Counted from the first letter of the stretch, positions 25,627-34,842 are shown. The stretch is DNA of 64,000 nt from Rugamonas rivuli (GCF_009380165.1 NZ_WHUF01000006.1:62001-126000); one strand, 5' to 3'. Notes: generated from the sequence alone by a model not told the origin. Made by a program: numbers and translations.

Positions 25627-25789
25627 CTTTCCAGCGTAAGGGAAAGGGTGGCAGAATACAAGAGCGCTACCGCACCGACCGCCAATTTCGGGGGGCGGGC
25701 GCCGGGACTTTAGAAGCCCAGGTCTAGAGAATTGAGTTTTAATGCGGGCATCAACATGCCCGACCCAACGTCTGACTCTAAGAACCATA

Positions 25790-27835
25790 ATGACAACTTC
25801 ACCATACCCACACCTGCTGGCCCCTCTCGATCTTGGCTTCACGACGCTGCGCAACCGCGTCGTCATGGGCTCCATGCACACCGGTCTTGAGGACCGCTTC
25901 TACAACTACGGAAAACTGGCGGCATTCTATCGCGAGCGCGCACGCGGCGGGGTGGGATTGATCGTCACCGGCGGCATCTCCCCCAACCGCTCCGGGTGGC
26001 TGCTACCCTTTGGAGGTACGCTCAACTTCAAGGGCGACGTGATCAACCACCGCCGCGTCACCAGCGCCGTGCACGAGGAGGGCGGCAAGATCCTGATGCA
26101 GATCCTGCACGCGGGCCGCTACGGCTACCAGCCGTTCGTGGTGTCGGCGTCGGAGAAGAAATCGCCGATCTCGCCGTTCAAGCCGCGCGCGCTGACCGAG
26201 GCCGGCATCGAAGCGACCATCCGCGACTACGCCCGCTGCGCCAAACTGGCGCGCGACGCCGGCTACGACGGCGTCGAGGTGATGGGCAGCGAAGGCTACC
26301 TGCTCAACCAGTTCCTGTGCGCCCGCACCAACCTGCGCACCGACCGCTGGGGCGGCAGCATCGAGAACCGCATGCGGCTGTCGGTGGAAATCGTCAAGCG
26401 CATCCGCGCCGAAGTGGGCAATGACTTCATCATCATGTACCGCCACTCGCTGCTGGACCTGGTCGACGGCGGCAATACCTGGGACGACGTGGTGGCGGTG
26501 GCCAAGGCCCTGCAGCACGCCGGCGCCACCATCCTCAATTCCGGCTACGGCTGGCACGAGGCGCGGGTGCCGACCATCGTCACCTCGGTGCCGCGCGGCG
26601 CCTTCGCCAGCCTTGCTGGACGCCTGCGCCGCGAAGTGACGATCCCGGTGGTGGCCTCGAACCGCATCAACATGCCGGCCGAAGCGGAAGGCATCCTGCA
26701 GCGCGGCGACGCCGACATGATTTCGATGGCGCGTCCCTTCCTGGCCGACTCGCACTTCGTCATCAAGGCCGCGCAAGGCCGCAGCGACGAAATCAACACC
26801 TGCATCGGCTGCAACCAGGCCTGCCTGGACCACACCTTCTCCAACAAGCGCGCCAGCTGCCTGGTGAATCCGCGCGCCTGCCACGAGACGGAGCTGGTCT
26901 ACGCCCCGGCCGCGAAGAAGCGCCGCGTGGCGGTGGTCGGCGCCGGGCCTGCCGGTTTGTCGGCGGCCACGGTGGCGGCGGAATGCGGCCATGACGTCAC
27001 CCTGTTCGATTCCAGCGACAGCGTCGGCGGGCAGTTCAAGATCGCCATGCAGATCCCGGGCAAGGAGGAATTCGCCGAGACCATCCGCTACTTCCGCCGC
27101 AAGCTGGAACTGACCGGCGTCACCGTCAAGCTGGGCGTGCGCGTCACGCGCGAGCAGCTGATCGCCGAGGGCTACGACGACGTGGTGGTCGCCACCGGCA
27201 TCAAGGTGCGCCGTCCGCCGATCGAAGGCATCAACCATCCGAAGGTGCTGTCGTATATCGACGTTTTGCAGAACAAGGCGCCGGTGGGCAAGCGCGTGGC
27301 CATCATCGGCGCGGGCGGCATCGGCTTCGACGTCGGCGAGTACCTGCTGCACGATCCCAAGCATCCGCTGCCGCTGGCGCTGGATGTCTGGGCCAAGGAG
27401 TGGGGCGTGGACATGAAGGGCGACGCGCCGGGCGGCCTGACGACGGTGGCGACGCCGGAGCCGGTGCGCCAGTTGTATCTGCTGCAGCGCAAAACCTCCA
27501 AGCTGGGCGCGGGCCTGGGCAAGACTTCGGGCTGGGTGCACCGCGCAGTCCTGGCGCGCAACGGCGTGGTGATGCTGGCCGGCGTGCAGTATGACCGCAT
27601 CGACGACCATGGCCTGCATGTGACCATCGCCGGCGAGCAGCGCCTGCTGTCGGTGGATAACGTGGTGGTCTGCGCGGGCCAGGACAGCTTGACCGAGTTG
27701 ATGCCGTCGGAAGAAGAAGTCAAGGCCAACGCCTCCTGGCCGCGCTTCCACAAGATCGGCGGCGCCGCGCTGGCGGCGGAGCTGGACGCCAAGCGCGCCA
27801 TCAAGGAAGGCGCGGAGCTGGCGGTCAGCCTGTAA
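25790..27835 (+). CDS. fadH: 2,4-dienoyl-CoA reductase (NADPH), FadH type
   Basis: A 681-residue Old-Yellow-Enzyme/flavin oxidoreductase fusion. The N-terminal TIM barrel binds FMN (PLDLGFTTLRNRVVMGSMHTGLED, HAGRYGY). A 4Fe-4S site follows (CIGCNQAC, from about residue 338, plus CLVNP). Then come FAD- and NADPH-binding Rossmann segments (VVGAGPAGLSAA, IIGAGGIGFDVGEYL). It reduces 2,4-dienoyl-CoA intermediates from polyunsaturated fatty acids so that beta-oxidation can continue. The start is ATG 25790. It ends eight bases from the convergent HExxH gene, with a hairpin over both stops. Confidence 0.92.
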   Translation: MTTSPYPHLLAPLDLGFTTLRNRVVMGSMHTGLEDRFYNYGKLAAFYRERARGGVGLIVTGGISPNRSGWLLPFGGTLNFKGDVINHRRVTSAVHEEGGKILMQILHAGRYGYQPFVVSASEKKSPISPFKPRALTEAGIEATIRDYARCAKLARDAGYDGVEVMGSEGYLLNQFLCARTNLRTDRWGGSIENRMRLSVEIVKRIRAEVGNDFIIMYRHSLLDLVDGGNTWDDVVAVAKALQHAGATILNSGYGWHEARVPTIVTSVPRGAFASLAGRLRREVTIPVVASNRINMPAEAEGILQRGDADMISMARPFLADSHFVIKAAQGRSDEINTCIGCNQACLDHTFSNKRASCLVNPRACHETELVYAPAAKKRRVAVVGAGPAGLSAATVAAECGHDVTLFDSSDSVGGQFKIAMQIPGKEEFAETIRYFRRKLELTGVTVKLGVRVTREQLIAEGYDDVVVATGIKVRRPPIEGINHPKVLSYIDVLQNKAPVGKRVAIIGAGGIGFDVGEYLLHDPKHPLPLALDVWAKEWGVDMKGDAPGGLTTVATPEPVRQLYLLQRKTSKLGAGLGKTSGWVHRAVLARNGVVMLAGVQYDRIDDHGLHVTIAGEQRLLSVDNVVVCAGQDSLTELMPSEEEVKANASWPRFHKIGGAALAAELDAKRAIKEGAELAVSL

Positions 27836-27845
27836 GCTACAGGCT
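27827..27845. terminator. Short hairpin spanning two convergent stop codons
   Basis: An 8-bp perfect stem (27827-27834 with 27838-27845) has a 3-base loop. It contains the fadH TAA and overlaps the TAG of the convergent gene. There is no T-run on either strand, so it is at most a weak terminator or a 3'-end stabiliser. Confidence 0.35.
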
Positions 27846-28812
27846 ATGCGGCAGGCAGTCGATCCACCATGCGAACGACTGCCTGCTCGAAGGTCTGCTT
27901 GCCGTTCATATAGGGTTGCCACTCGCTGGCGATGATCGGCACGAATGGCGACCAGTAGCCTTTGAACAGGGCGCCCTTGTCGGCGTAAGGTTCGTAGTCG
28001 ATATTGTCGTGCCGTTTGAGTGCGGCTTTCACCACGGCGCCTACGGTGTAGAACTGCACCGCATGCCACAGGTCCGAATCGGGCGAACGATGCGTCGCCT
28101 TGAGGCGGGCGTCGATCATATCTTCCAGCTTCGCCATCGATGCGATGTGCGAAATCTCGTGATACGTCATCTCCAATGCAGCGAGTCCCTGATAACTGGG
28201 GCGTCCGCCGGGGATGACTGTTTGCGTGTCCGTGTAGCCGCCCTGGCGCTTGCCGGTTTCCACCACGATGTCGATGCGGATCGGTGTCGATGGGAAGGGC
28301 GTTTGCAGGAAGCGTGCAATGCCTTCCTGGACTTCCGCGCCGTAGCGTTCATCCAGCCGCTTCGCTTCGGCGATCCACTGACGGTTGCTGGCGTCGTGCT
28401 GCGCCCAGAGGCAGCGTGCGTAGATCGGCGCGACACTGTTCAACGTAGACGCCAGCTGCGGCGGCAAGGCCAGGCCGCTGGCGTCGCGCCGCGTGTCGGC
28501 CACGCTCAGCGCGGTTTTGATGGCTGTCATCTGCTCGTCGAACAGCAGATCGAGCTTGGCGTAGTTGTCGTGGTACCAGGCGACGGCGCCGCGCAGCGTC
28601 GCCATTTCGTCGGCGGTGGGCGTGGCCGTCCAGCCGGTTTTTTCCAGCAGTTCCGGATGCACGCCCAGGTTGTACAGGAAGTGATGCATGTTCATCAGGA
28701 AGGCGCTGTGGAAGTCCAGCTGCACACCTGCCGGCGATGCCCCCGCACCCGGGAGTAGCAGCGATGCCGGCAGCGCCACCGCACAGCGCATCAGCGCGCG
28801 CCTAGTGACCAT
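27844..28812 (-). CDS. Exported protein with HExxH motif, function unknown
   Basis: A 322-residue protein with a leader containing TRRALMRCAVALPASLLL, possibly a Tat or Sec signal. Around residue 218 it has TYHEISHIA, an HExxH zinc-metalloprotease motif, followed after about ten residues by acidic residues (KLEDMIDARL). It is not recognised as a known peptidase family. Its start overlaps the end of the antiporter gene by 11 bases, so they are co-transcribed. The motif is seen directly; peptidase activity is inference. Confidence 0.6.
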   Translation of the reverse strand: MVTRRALMRCAVALPASLLLPGAGASPAGVQLDFHSAFLMNMHHFLYNLGVHPELLEKTGWTATPTADEMATLRGAVAWYHDNYAKLDLLFDEQMTAIKTALSVADTRRDASGLALPPQLASTLNSVAPIYARCLWAQHDASNRQWIAEAKRLDERYGAEVQEGIARFLQTPFPSTPIRIDIVVETGKRQGGYTDTQTVIPGGRPSYQGLAALEMTYHEISHIASMAKLEDMIDARLKATHRSPDSDLWHAVQFYTVGAVVKAALKRHDNIDYEPYADKGALFKGYWSPFVPIIASEWQPYMNGKQTFEQAVVRMVDRLPAA

Positions 28813-30529
28813 GATGGCCTCCGCTCTTTGCTAGGTTGGCCAGCACGAATTCCGTCATGCCCTTCGCCAGTTCCTGCTCGCCGATGAAGACTTCGCCCGC
28901 GCGCTCGCCGCGCAGCAGTTCCGCTTCTTCGTCGCTGTGCGTACGCACCACGGTCTTGATGTTGGGGTTGAGCGCACGCGCGGTTTCGATCATCGTCCGC
29001 ACGTGGAAGGTGTCCGGCGTGGCGATCACCAGCATCGCGGCGCGCGCGATGTGAGCCTGGATCAGCACCGCAGGCTCGCCCGCATTGCCGGCCACCGCAT
29101 GCGCGCCGTCCTTGCGCAGCTGGTCTACAAGCTCGCGGTTCTGTTCCGCCACCACGAAGGGGATGCCGCGTTCGGTGAGCGCGGCGGCGATGCGCCGTCC
29201 CACGCGGCCGTAACCGACCAGCACCACCTGTCCCGCCAGATGCTCCTGCGGCACCGATGTCGGCAGCTCGGCCAGCGGATCGGCCGTGCGTTCGAACTTG
29301 GCCGCCAGCGATGCGTTCCGCCCCATCCAGCGCTCCAGCGGCTTGGTGACGCGGAACACGACCGGGTTGAGCGCGATCGAGATGATCGCGCCGGCCAGTA
29401 TCAGGCTTTGGCCTTCGGCGGGCATCAGCCCCAGGGACAGGCCCAGCGCCGCCAGGATGAAGGAGAACTCGCCGATCTGCGCCAGGCTGGCCGAGACCAT
29501 CAGCGCGGTCTTGGCCGGATAGCGCAGCAGCAGCACCAGCAGGAAGGCCGCCACCGATTTGCCGACCACGATGATCGCGACCACGGCCAGCAGCTTGAGC
29601 GGCTGCTCGACCAGTATTGCCGGCTCGAACAGCATGCCGACCGAGACGAAGAACAGCACCGCGAACGCATCGCGCAGCGGCAGCGATTCCTCGGCGGCGC
29701 GGTGCGCCAGTTCAGATTCGCGCAGCACCATGCCGGCGAAGAAGGCGCCCAGCGCGAACGACACGCCGAAGTAGTGGGTGGATGCATAGGCGATGCCGAC
29801 AGCGGCGGCGATCACGCACAGCGTGAACAGCTCACGCGAGCCGGTGCGCGCCACCTGCCACAGAATCCACGGGAACAGCTTGCGGCCGACCACCAGCATC
29901 AGCGCGATGAAGGCGCCGACCTGGCCCAGCGTGATGGCCAGCGTGGTCCACAGGTTCGCTTCGCCCATGGCCGTGACGCCATGGCTTTCGCTGTGGGTGC
30001 CGCCCAGCGAACCCGCCAGCGCAGGCAGCAGTACCAGCACCAGCACCGTCACCAGGTCTTCCACCACCAGCCAGCCGACCGCGATGCGGCCGTTGAAGCT
30101 GTCGAGAATTCCACGTTCCTCCAGCGCCCGCAGCAGCACCACCGTGCTGGCCACCGACAGCGCCAGGCCGAATACCAGCCCGCCGCCCATGCTCCAGCCC
30201 CAGAAGTGCGCCAGCACCATGCCCAGCGCGGTGGCGACCGCAATTTGCAGCACTGCCCCCGGCAGCGCGACGCGCCGGACGGCCCATAAATCATCGAGAG
30301 AAAAGTGCAGGCCGACGCCGAACATCATCAGCATCACGCCGATTTCGGCCAGTTGCCCGGCCAGCGCCGTATCGGCCACGAAGCCCGGGGTGGCGGGGCC
30401 GATGATGATGCCCGCAGCCAGATAGCCCACCAGCGCCGGTAGTTTAAGGCGCGTTGCGACATAGCCGAACAAAAGGCCGAAGCCCAGTGCGGCCGCGATG
30501 GTGGTGATCAGGCTGATATTGTGGGGCAT
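28802..30529 (-). CDS. CPA2-family cation:proton antiporter with TrkA-N domain (YbaL/KefB type)
   Basis: A 575-residue protein. The first about 390 residues are hydrophobic and hold about a dozen membrane helices with the Na+/H+ exchanger features LPALVGYLAAGIIIGP and GVMLMMFGVGLHFSLDDL. The C-terminal cytoplasmic part is a Rossmann RCK/TrkA-N domain (VLVGYGRVGRRIA) with FVVAEQNRELV and MLVIATPDT. It would exchange K+ or Na+ for protons under nucleotide control, as in KefB/KefC or YbaL. No KefF/KefG-type ancillary oxidoreductase is adjacent. An overlapping downstream gene encodes an exported HExxH protein. Confidence 0.88.
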   Translation of the reverse strand: MPHNISLITTIAAALGFGLLFGYVATRLKLPALVGYLAAGIIIGPATPGFVADTALAGQLAEIGVMLMMFGVGLHFSLDDLWAVRRVALPGAVLQIAVATALGMVLAHFWGWSMGGGLVFGLALSVASTVVLLRALEERGILDSFNGRIAVGWLVVEDLVTVLVLVLLPALAGSLGGTHSESHGVTAMGEANLWTTLAITLGQVGAFIALMLVVGRKLFPWILWQVARTGSRELFTLCVIAAAVGIAYASTHYFGVSFALGAFFAGMVLRESELAHRAAEESLPLRDAFAVLFFVSVGMLFEPAILVEQPLKLLAVVAIIVVGKSVAAFLLVLLLRYPAKTALMVSASLAQIGEFSFILAALGLSLGLMPAEGQSLILAGAIISIALNPVVFRVTKPLERWMGRNASLAAKFERTADPLAELPTSVPQEHLAGQVVLVGYGRVGRRIAAALTERGIPFVVAEQNRELVDQLRKDGAHAVAGNAGEPAVLIQAHIARAAMLVIATPDTFHVRTMIETARALNPNIKTVVRTHSDEEAELLRGERAGEVFIGEQELAKGMTEFVLANLAKSGGHHGH

Positions 30530-30601
30530 GCGTGCGGGACTCCTGCGCTAGGGTGGGTGAACCCAAGCGTAGCACAATCGCGCCCCGCACGGATCGCATG
30601 A

Positions 30602-31054
30602 TCACTGGGCCAGTGCCGCCGGCGCCATGCGCGTGCTGACGCCGAAGCGGTTGAAGGCGTTCATCAGCGACACGGCCACGGTCAGATCGGCCAGTTCCTT
30701 TTCGCCGAGGACGGCGATCGCTTTTTGATAGTCGCTGTCCGGCACGTTGGTCTGGGCGACGTGGGTCACGCTTTCGGCCCAGGCCAGGGCGGCGCGCTCC
30801 TTCTCGCTGAACAGCGCGGCCGCTTCCTCCCACACCGGTACCAGCGCCACCTTGTCGACCTTGACGCCCTGGTTCAGCAGGTCGCGGGTGTGCATGTCGA
30901 TGCAGTAGGCGCAGCCATTGATCTGCGACACGCGCAGGTAGACCAGCTCCACCAGCTCGGACGGCAGGCCGCAGGTCTGTACATATCTCTTGACGGCGGC
31001 GAAGCCCTTGTAGGCCTCCGGGGCGTGCTTGAATATTTCGAGGCGCTTGCTCAT
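30602..31054 (-). CDS. AhpD-like alkylhydroperoxidase (carboxymuconolactone decarboxylase family)
   Basis: A 150-residue protein with the AhpD-type redox site C48-A-Y-C51-x3-H55 (INGCAYCIDMH) and the family segments LPSELVELVYLRVSQ and LTVAVSLMNAFNRFG. Members reduce peroxides or act as thiol oxidoreductases in the cytoplasm. It lies 93 bases downstream of the MocR regulator, and the 49-bp element at 31098-31146 is placed to control it. Co-control with azoR suggests a response to electrophiles or quinones (inference). Confidence 0.88.
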   Translation of the reverse strand: MSKRLEIFKHAPEAYKGFAAVKRYVQTCGLPSELVELVYLRVSQINGCAYCIDMHTRDLLNQGVKVDKVALVPVWEEAAALFSEKERAALAWAESVTHVAQTNVPDSDYQKAIAVLGEKELADLTVAVSLMNAFNRFGVSTRMAPAALAQ

Positions 31055-31097
31055 GGCGTTTCCTTGATTGATTGCGAATGAGCGTATTCTGCTGGCG

Positions 31098-31146
31098 CAT
31101 GGCCTAGCCGTTAAGAGCCAAGAATGGGCTATTGAACTAGGCCATG
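31098..31146 (-). promoter_or_regulatory. Candidate MocR operator upstream of the AhpD-like gene
   Basis: Read on the minus strand, this 49-bp element starts CATGGCCTAGT, has TGGCTCT at position 27 and ends in GCCAT. The same three blocks with the same first spacing occur at 32585-32633 on the plus strand. The ends also form an inverted repeat (CATGGCCTAG...CTAGGCCATG). It ends 43 bases before the AhpD-like ATG. Confidence 0.65.
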
Positions 31147-31147
31147 T

Positions 31148-32587
31148 TTACATCAGCCTGAGTATCCGTTTGCCGAGTTCCCGCGCCCGTTGCGGCGTGT
31201 CGATGTTGGTGAAGGCCAGCAGCAGCGCGGATGCCGCATGGGGCAGCACGCTGCGCTCGGACAGCGCCAGCGCGGCCATGCCGTCCTGCCGCATGCGCTC
31301 GGCCAGTGCGCGGTCGGTGTGTCGGCCTTTCATACGCAGCACCAGATGCATGCCGCCCGGCTGCGGATCGATGCGCAGGTGCTTGCCCAGCACCGCGCCC
31401 AGTCCTTCGGCAGCGATCTGGCGGCGCTCCGCGTACAGGCGGCGCATGCGCTGGATGTGGCGGGCGAAGTGGCCTTCGTTCATGAAATCGCTGACGATGG
31501 TTTGCATCAGCGCCGGGCCGCCGGCGGCGAAGGTCTGGCTTATCTGTTCGAAGCGCGCCACCTGCGCCGGCGGCACCACCAGGTAGGCCAGCCGCACCGC
31601 CGGGAACAGCACCTTGCTGAAGGTGCCGGCGTACAGCACGCGGCCGTCGCGGTCCAGGCTTTGCAGCGCGGGCAGCGGGCGGCTGGCGTAGCGGTATTCG
31701 CCGTCGTAGTCGTCTTCCACGATCCAGGCGTCGGCCTGCTTTGCCCAGTCCAGCAGCGCCAGGCGACGCGGCAGCGACAGCGCGACGCACAGCGGGCTTT
31801 GATGCGCGGGCGTGACGATGGCCGCCTTGGCGCGCGGCGCGGTGGCTATGCCGTGCGATACCACCAGTCCGTCGGCGTCGACTGCGACCGGGGCCAGTTT
31901 CATGCCGGCCTGTTTCAGCAGCTCGCTCGTTGGCGGGAAGCCGGGGTCTTCCACCCAGACGCCGTCGCCCGGTTGCAGCAGGGCGCGCGTCACCAGCTCC
32001 AGCGTGTTGCGGTAGCCGGAGGTGATGAATACCTGCGATGGCGTGCAGTCGATGCCTCGCGACAGTTGCAGGTAGGTGGCGATGGCGGCGCGTAGCGGCG
32101 CCTGGCCGGCGAAGGGCGGGTAGGCCATGTCATCGGGTTGCGTGGCGCGGATCGCGCGTGCCGCCAGCCGCGCCCACACTTTGCGTGGGAAGGCGTCCAG
32201 CGCCGGCAAGCCCATTTGGAAGGGGCGGTTCAGCGGGGTGGGCATCGCAGACGCTGCCGATGTCGTGGGATGAGCGCGGGTTCGCGGTGCGCGTGCGGGC
32301 GCCGTCGTCGCTGTGGTTGTGGCGTGGCGGGCCAGCGCCGGTGTCACGATGGTGCCGGCCTGGCCGCGCGTTTCGACATAGCCTTCGGCGACCAGCAGCG
32401 AGTAGGCCGCTTCCACCGTGCCGCGCGCCAGTCCCAGCTCCAGCGCCAGTGCGCGGGCCGATGGAATGCGGGCCTCCGGCAGCAGCAGGCCTTCCGCGAT
32501 GGCGTTGCGGAAGCGGATATAGATCTGCCGGTACAGCGGTTCGGCGGCGGTGGTGTCGAGCTGGAGGAAGTCGGGCTGGTTTTTCAT
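31148..32587 (-). CDS. MocR/PdxR-type regulator (GntR helix-turn-helix plus aminotransferase domain)
   Basis: A 479-residue fusion. The N-terminal GntR winged helix (about 10-80) has IYIRFRNAIAEGLL, RIPSARALALELGLARGTVEAAY and ETRGQAGTI. The C-terminal type I aminotransferase-like domain has the PLP lysine at about 325 (YAGTFSKVLFPAVRLAYLV). Such proteins sense PLP or PLP-amino acid adducts and often control neighbouring genes. Here the neighbours are an AhpD-like gene downstream and a divergent GNAT-azoR pair. Its start codon lies inside the operator-like element at 32585, suggesting autoregulation. Confidence 0.9.
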   Translation of the reverse strand: MKNQPDFLQLDTTAAEPLYRQIYIRFRNAIAEGLLLPEARIPSARALALELGLARGTVEAAYSLLVAEGYVETRGQAGTIVTPALARHATTTATTAPARAPRTRAHPTTSAASAMPTPLNRPFQMGLPALDAFPRKVWARLAARAIRATQPDDMAYPPFAGQAPLRAAIATYLQLSRGIDCTPSQVFITSGYRNTLELVTRALLQPGDGVWVEDPGFPPTSELLKQAGMKLAPVAVDADGLVVSHGIATAPRAKAAIVTPAHQSPLCVALSLPRRLALLDWAKQADAWIVEDDYDGEYRYASRPLPALQSLDRDGRVLYAGTFSKVLFPAVRLAYLVVPPAQVARFEQISQTFAAGGPALMQTIVSDFMNEGHFARHIQRMRRLYAERRQIAAEGLGAVLGKHLRIDPQPGGMHLVLRMKGRHTDRALAERMRQDGMAALALSERSVLPHAASALLLAFTNIDTPQRARELGKRILRLM

Positions 32588-32633
32588 GGCCTAGTCGGGA
32601 TGTCGTTTTATGGCTCTGGAGATTATGCCATTG
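32585..32633 (+). promoter_or_regulatory. Candidate MocR operator upstream of GNAT-azoR
   Basis: On the plus strand this element begins CATGGCCTAGT, has TGGCTCT at position 27 and GCCAT at 43-47, matching the element before the AhpD-like gene. It overlaps the MocR start codon and ends 33 bases before the GNAT ATG, in the same orientation relative to its target as the other copy. Confidence 0.65.
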
Positions 32634-32666
32634 CGCTCATAAGATGGTGTTTTGAAAGGAGCAGCC

Positions 32667-33110
32667 ATGAGTGAAAAACTGAGGGATGTCGAGACGGAGG
32701 AGCAGCTGCGCGCCTGCTACCCGGTGATGAAGCAGCTGCGTCCGCACCTGGAGACCGAGGACGATTTCGTCGCCCGCGTCACGCGCATGGGGCAGCAGGG
32801 CTACCGCATCCTGGCCGCGTGGGACGAAGGCGAAGTGGTGGCGCTGGCCGGTTATCGCCTGGAGGAGAATCTGGTGTACGGCAAGTTCATGTACGTGGAC
32901 GACCTGGTGGCCGGCGAGAAGACGCGCGGCCGGGGCTGGGGCGCGCGGCTGCTGGAGCATCTGACTGTGTATGCGGAGCAGGCGGCATGCGTCAAGCTGG
33001 TGCTCGACACGGGGATGGCGAACGCGCTGGCGCAGCGCTTCTACTTCCGCCAGGGCCTGCTGACTGGCGCCATGCGCTTCGGTAAATTCCTGAAAGCGGG
33101 TGCGGCATGA
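32667..33110 (+). CDS. GNAT-family N-acetyltransferase
   Basis: A 147-residue protein starting at ATG 32667 with AAAGGA upstream. The GNAT core is visible: LAGYRLEENL strand, MYVDDLVAGEKTRGRGWGARLLEHL with the RGRGWG acetyl-CoA pyrophosphate loop (R/Q-x-x-G-x-G/A), and the later ALAQRFYFRQGL. The acceptor is unknown. It overlaps azoR by four bases (ATGA at 33107-33110), so the two form an operon divergent from the MocR gene. Confidence 0.85.
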   Translation: MSEKLRDVETEEQLRACYPVMKQLRPHLETEDDFVARVTRMGQQGYRILAAWDEGEVVALAGYRLEENLVYGKFMYVDDLVAGEKTRGRGWGARLLEHLTVYAEQAACVKLVLDTGMANALAQRFYFRQGLLTGAMRFGKFLKAGAA

Positions 33111-33724
33111 AGATCCTGCATATCACTTGCAGCGCGCGCGGGCAGCAGTCGGTGAGTTATCGCCTGTCCCAGCGCGTGATGGACCGGCTGTTGTCGCAGC
33201 ACCCTGCCGCACAAATCGTCACGCGTGATCTGTGGGCCGAGCCGCTGCCGCACATCGACGGCGAGTATGCGGCGGCCTTGGGCGGCACGCCTGACCGCGT
33301 ATCGGCGGCTGCGGCGCGCGGCCTGTCGTCGCTGGCGTTGTCGGACCGGCTGATCGCCGAGTTACGCGATGCCGATTGCGTGGTGATCGCCACGCCGATG
33401 CACAACTTCACCGTGCCGTCGGTGTTGAAGGCGTGGCTGGACCACGTGGTACGCATAGGCGTCACCTTCAACGCCACGCCGGAAGGCAAGATCGGCACGC
33501 TGGCGGATCGTCCGGTGTACATCGCCGTCAGCTCCGGCGGTTACCGCACCGGCGAGCGCGCCCGCCAGCCCGACTTCCTCGAACCCTATCTGCGCGCCAT
33601 CCTGCCCACGATAGGCCTGAAGAACCTCAACTTCGTTTCCGTCCAGGCCACCGCTTTCGGCCCGGAAGCGACAACGGCCGCTTTCGCGGCCGTCGAGCAG
33701 GCATTGGACGACTGCGTCGCTTAG
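33107..33724 (+). CDS. azoR: FMN-dependent NADH:quinone/azo reductase
   Basis: A 205-residue flavodoxin-fold protein of the AzoR/AcpD family. The opening KILHITCSARGQQSVSYRLSQ binds FMN phosphate. The conserved APMHNF-type loop is present as TPMHNFTVPSVLKAWLDHVVRIG, as is SSGG. It reduces quinones and azo compounds by two electrons, protecting against electrophiles. It is translationally coupled to the GNAT gene. The 3' end overlaps the convergent KAS III gene by four bases. Confidence 0.9.
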   Translation: MKILHITCSARGQQSVSYRLSQRVMDRLLSQHPAAQIVTRDLWAEPLPHIDGEYAAALGGTPDRVSAAAARGLSSLALSDRLIAELRDADCVVIATPMHNFTVPSVLKAWLDHVVRIGVTFNATPEGKIGTLADRPVYIAVSSGGYRTGERARQPDFLEPYLRAILPTIGLKNLNFVSVQATAFGPEATTAAFAAVEQALDDCVA

Positions 33725-34842
33725 ATCCGGCGCACCACCACGCAGCCGATCGAGTAGCCTGCGCCGAAGGAGCAGATCACGCCCAGCTGGCCCGGGGCCA
33801 TGTCGTCCGAGTGCTTGTGGAAGGCGATCACCGAACCGGCCGACGAGGTGTTGGCGTAGGTGTCCAGGATCACCGGCGCTTCGCCCGGTTCGGCGTCGCG
33901 GCCCAGCACCATGCGGCTGATCAGCAGGTTCATGTTCAGGTTGGCCTGGTGCAGCCAGTAGCGGCTCACCTGCGGCACTTCCAGCCCGGCGCCGGTGATG
34001 GTGTTCTTGATCATCTCGGCGGCCATCGGGCACACGTCCTTGAACACCTTGCGGCCCTGCTGGCGGAACAGCTTGTCCGGCTGGCCGATGCCCGCTTCGT
34101 CGAAACGGTTCAGGAAGCCGAAGTTGTTGCGGATGTTGTTGGAGAAGCTGGTCTTCAGCTTGGTCTCAACGATCTCCCAGCGGTGCGAGCCCTTGGCCGT
34201 GTCGGCCGCCTCGATCACCATCGCCGTGCAGGCGTCGCCGAAGATGAAGTGGCTGTCGCGGTCGCGCCAGTTCAAGTGGCCGCTGGTGATTTCAGGATTG
34301 AGCACCAGCACCGCGCGCGCCTGGCCGCTCTGCACCGCCGCCACCGCCTGCTGGATGCCGAAGGTGGCCGACGAGCAGGCCACGTTCATGTCGAAGCCGT
34401 AGCCTTCGATGCCCAGCGCGCCTTGCACTTCCACCGCCATCGCCGGATAGCCGCGCTGCATATTGGAGCAGGCCACCAGCACCATGTCGATATCGGCCGG
34501 CACGCGGCCGGCGCGGTCCAGCGCCTGACGGGCGGCCGCCACGCAGATTTCCGCCTGCAGCGACAGTTCCTCGTCCGCGCGCTCAGGAATGCGCGACACC
34601 ATGCGCGCCGGGTCCAGGATGCCGGTCTTTTCCATCACATAGCGCGACTTGATGCCGGATGCTTTCTCGATGAAGGCCACGCTGGACATCTCCAGCGCCG
34701 TGACCGTGCCTTCCGCGATGGCGGCGGCGTTGTCGGTGTTGAACTGTTCGGCGTAGGCGTTGAAGCATTCCACCAGCTCTTCATTGGAGATCGACTGGGC
34801 TGGCGTAAAGAGGCCGGTACCGCTGATGACAGCTTGTTTCAT
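33721..34842 (-). CDS. 3-oxoacyl-ACP synthase III family protein (KAS III/FabH-like)
   Basis: From ATG 34842 the enzyme has 373 residues. Thiolase-fold condensing residues are present: C156 in NVACSSATFG, His in WLHQANLN and Asn in YANTSSAGS, a Cys-His-Asn triad. It is longer than housekeeping FabH (about 320) and stands alone, away from a plsX-fabH-fabD cluster, so it is probably a second KAS III with its own acyl-CoA preference. An in-frame ATG at 34878 is less likely. A ctpA terminator ends about 75 bases upstream of its start. Confidence 0.85.
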   Translation of the reverse strand: MKQAVISGTGLFTPAQSISNEELVECFNAYAEQFNTDNAAAIAEGTVTALEMSSVAFIEKASGIKSRYVMEKTGILDPARMVSRIPERADEELSLQAEICVAAARQALDRAGRVPADIDMVLVACSNMQRGYPAMAVEVQGALGIEGYGFDMNVACSSATFGIQQAVAAVQSGQARAVLVLNPEITSGHLNWRDRDSHFIFGDACTAMVIEAADTAKGSHRWEIVETKLKTSFSNNIRNNFGFLNRFDEAGIGQPDKLFRQQGRKVFKDVCPMAAEMIKNTITGAGLEVPQVSRYWLHQANLNMNLLISRMVLGRDAEPGEAPVILDTYANTSSAGSVIAFHKHSDDMAPGQLGVICSFGAGYSIGCVVVRRI

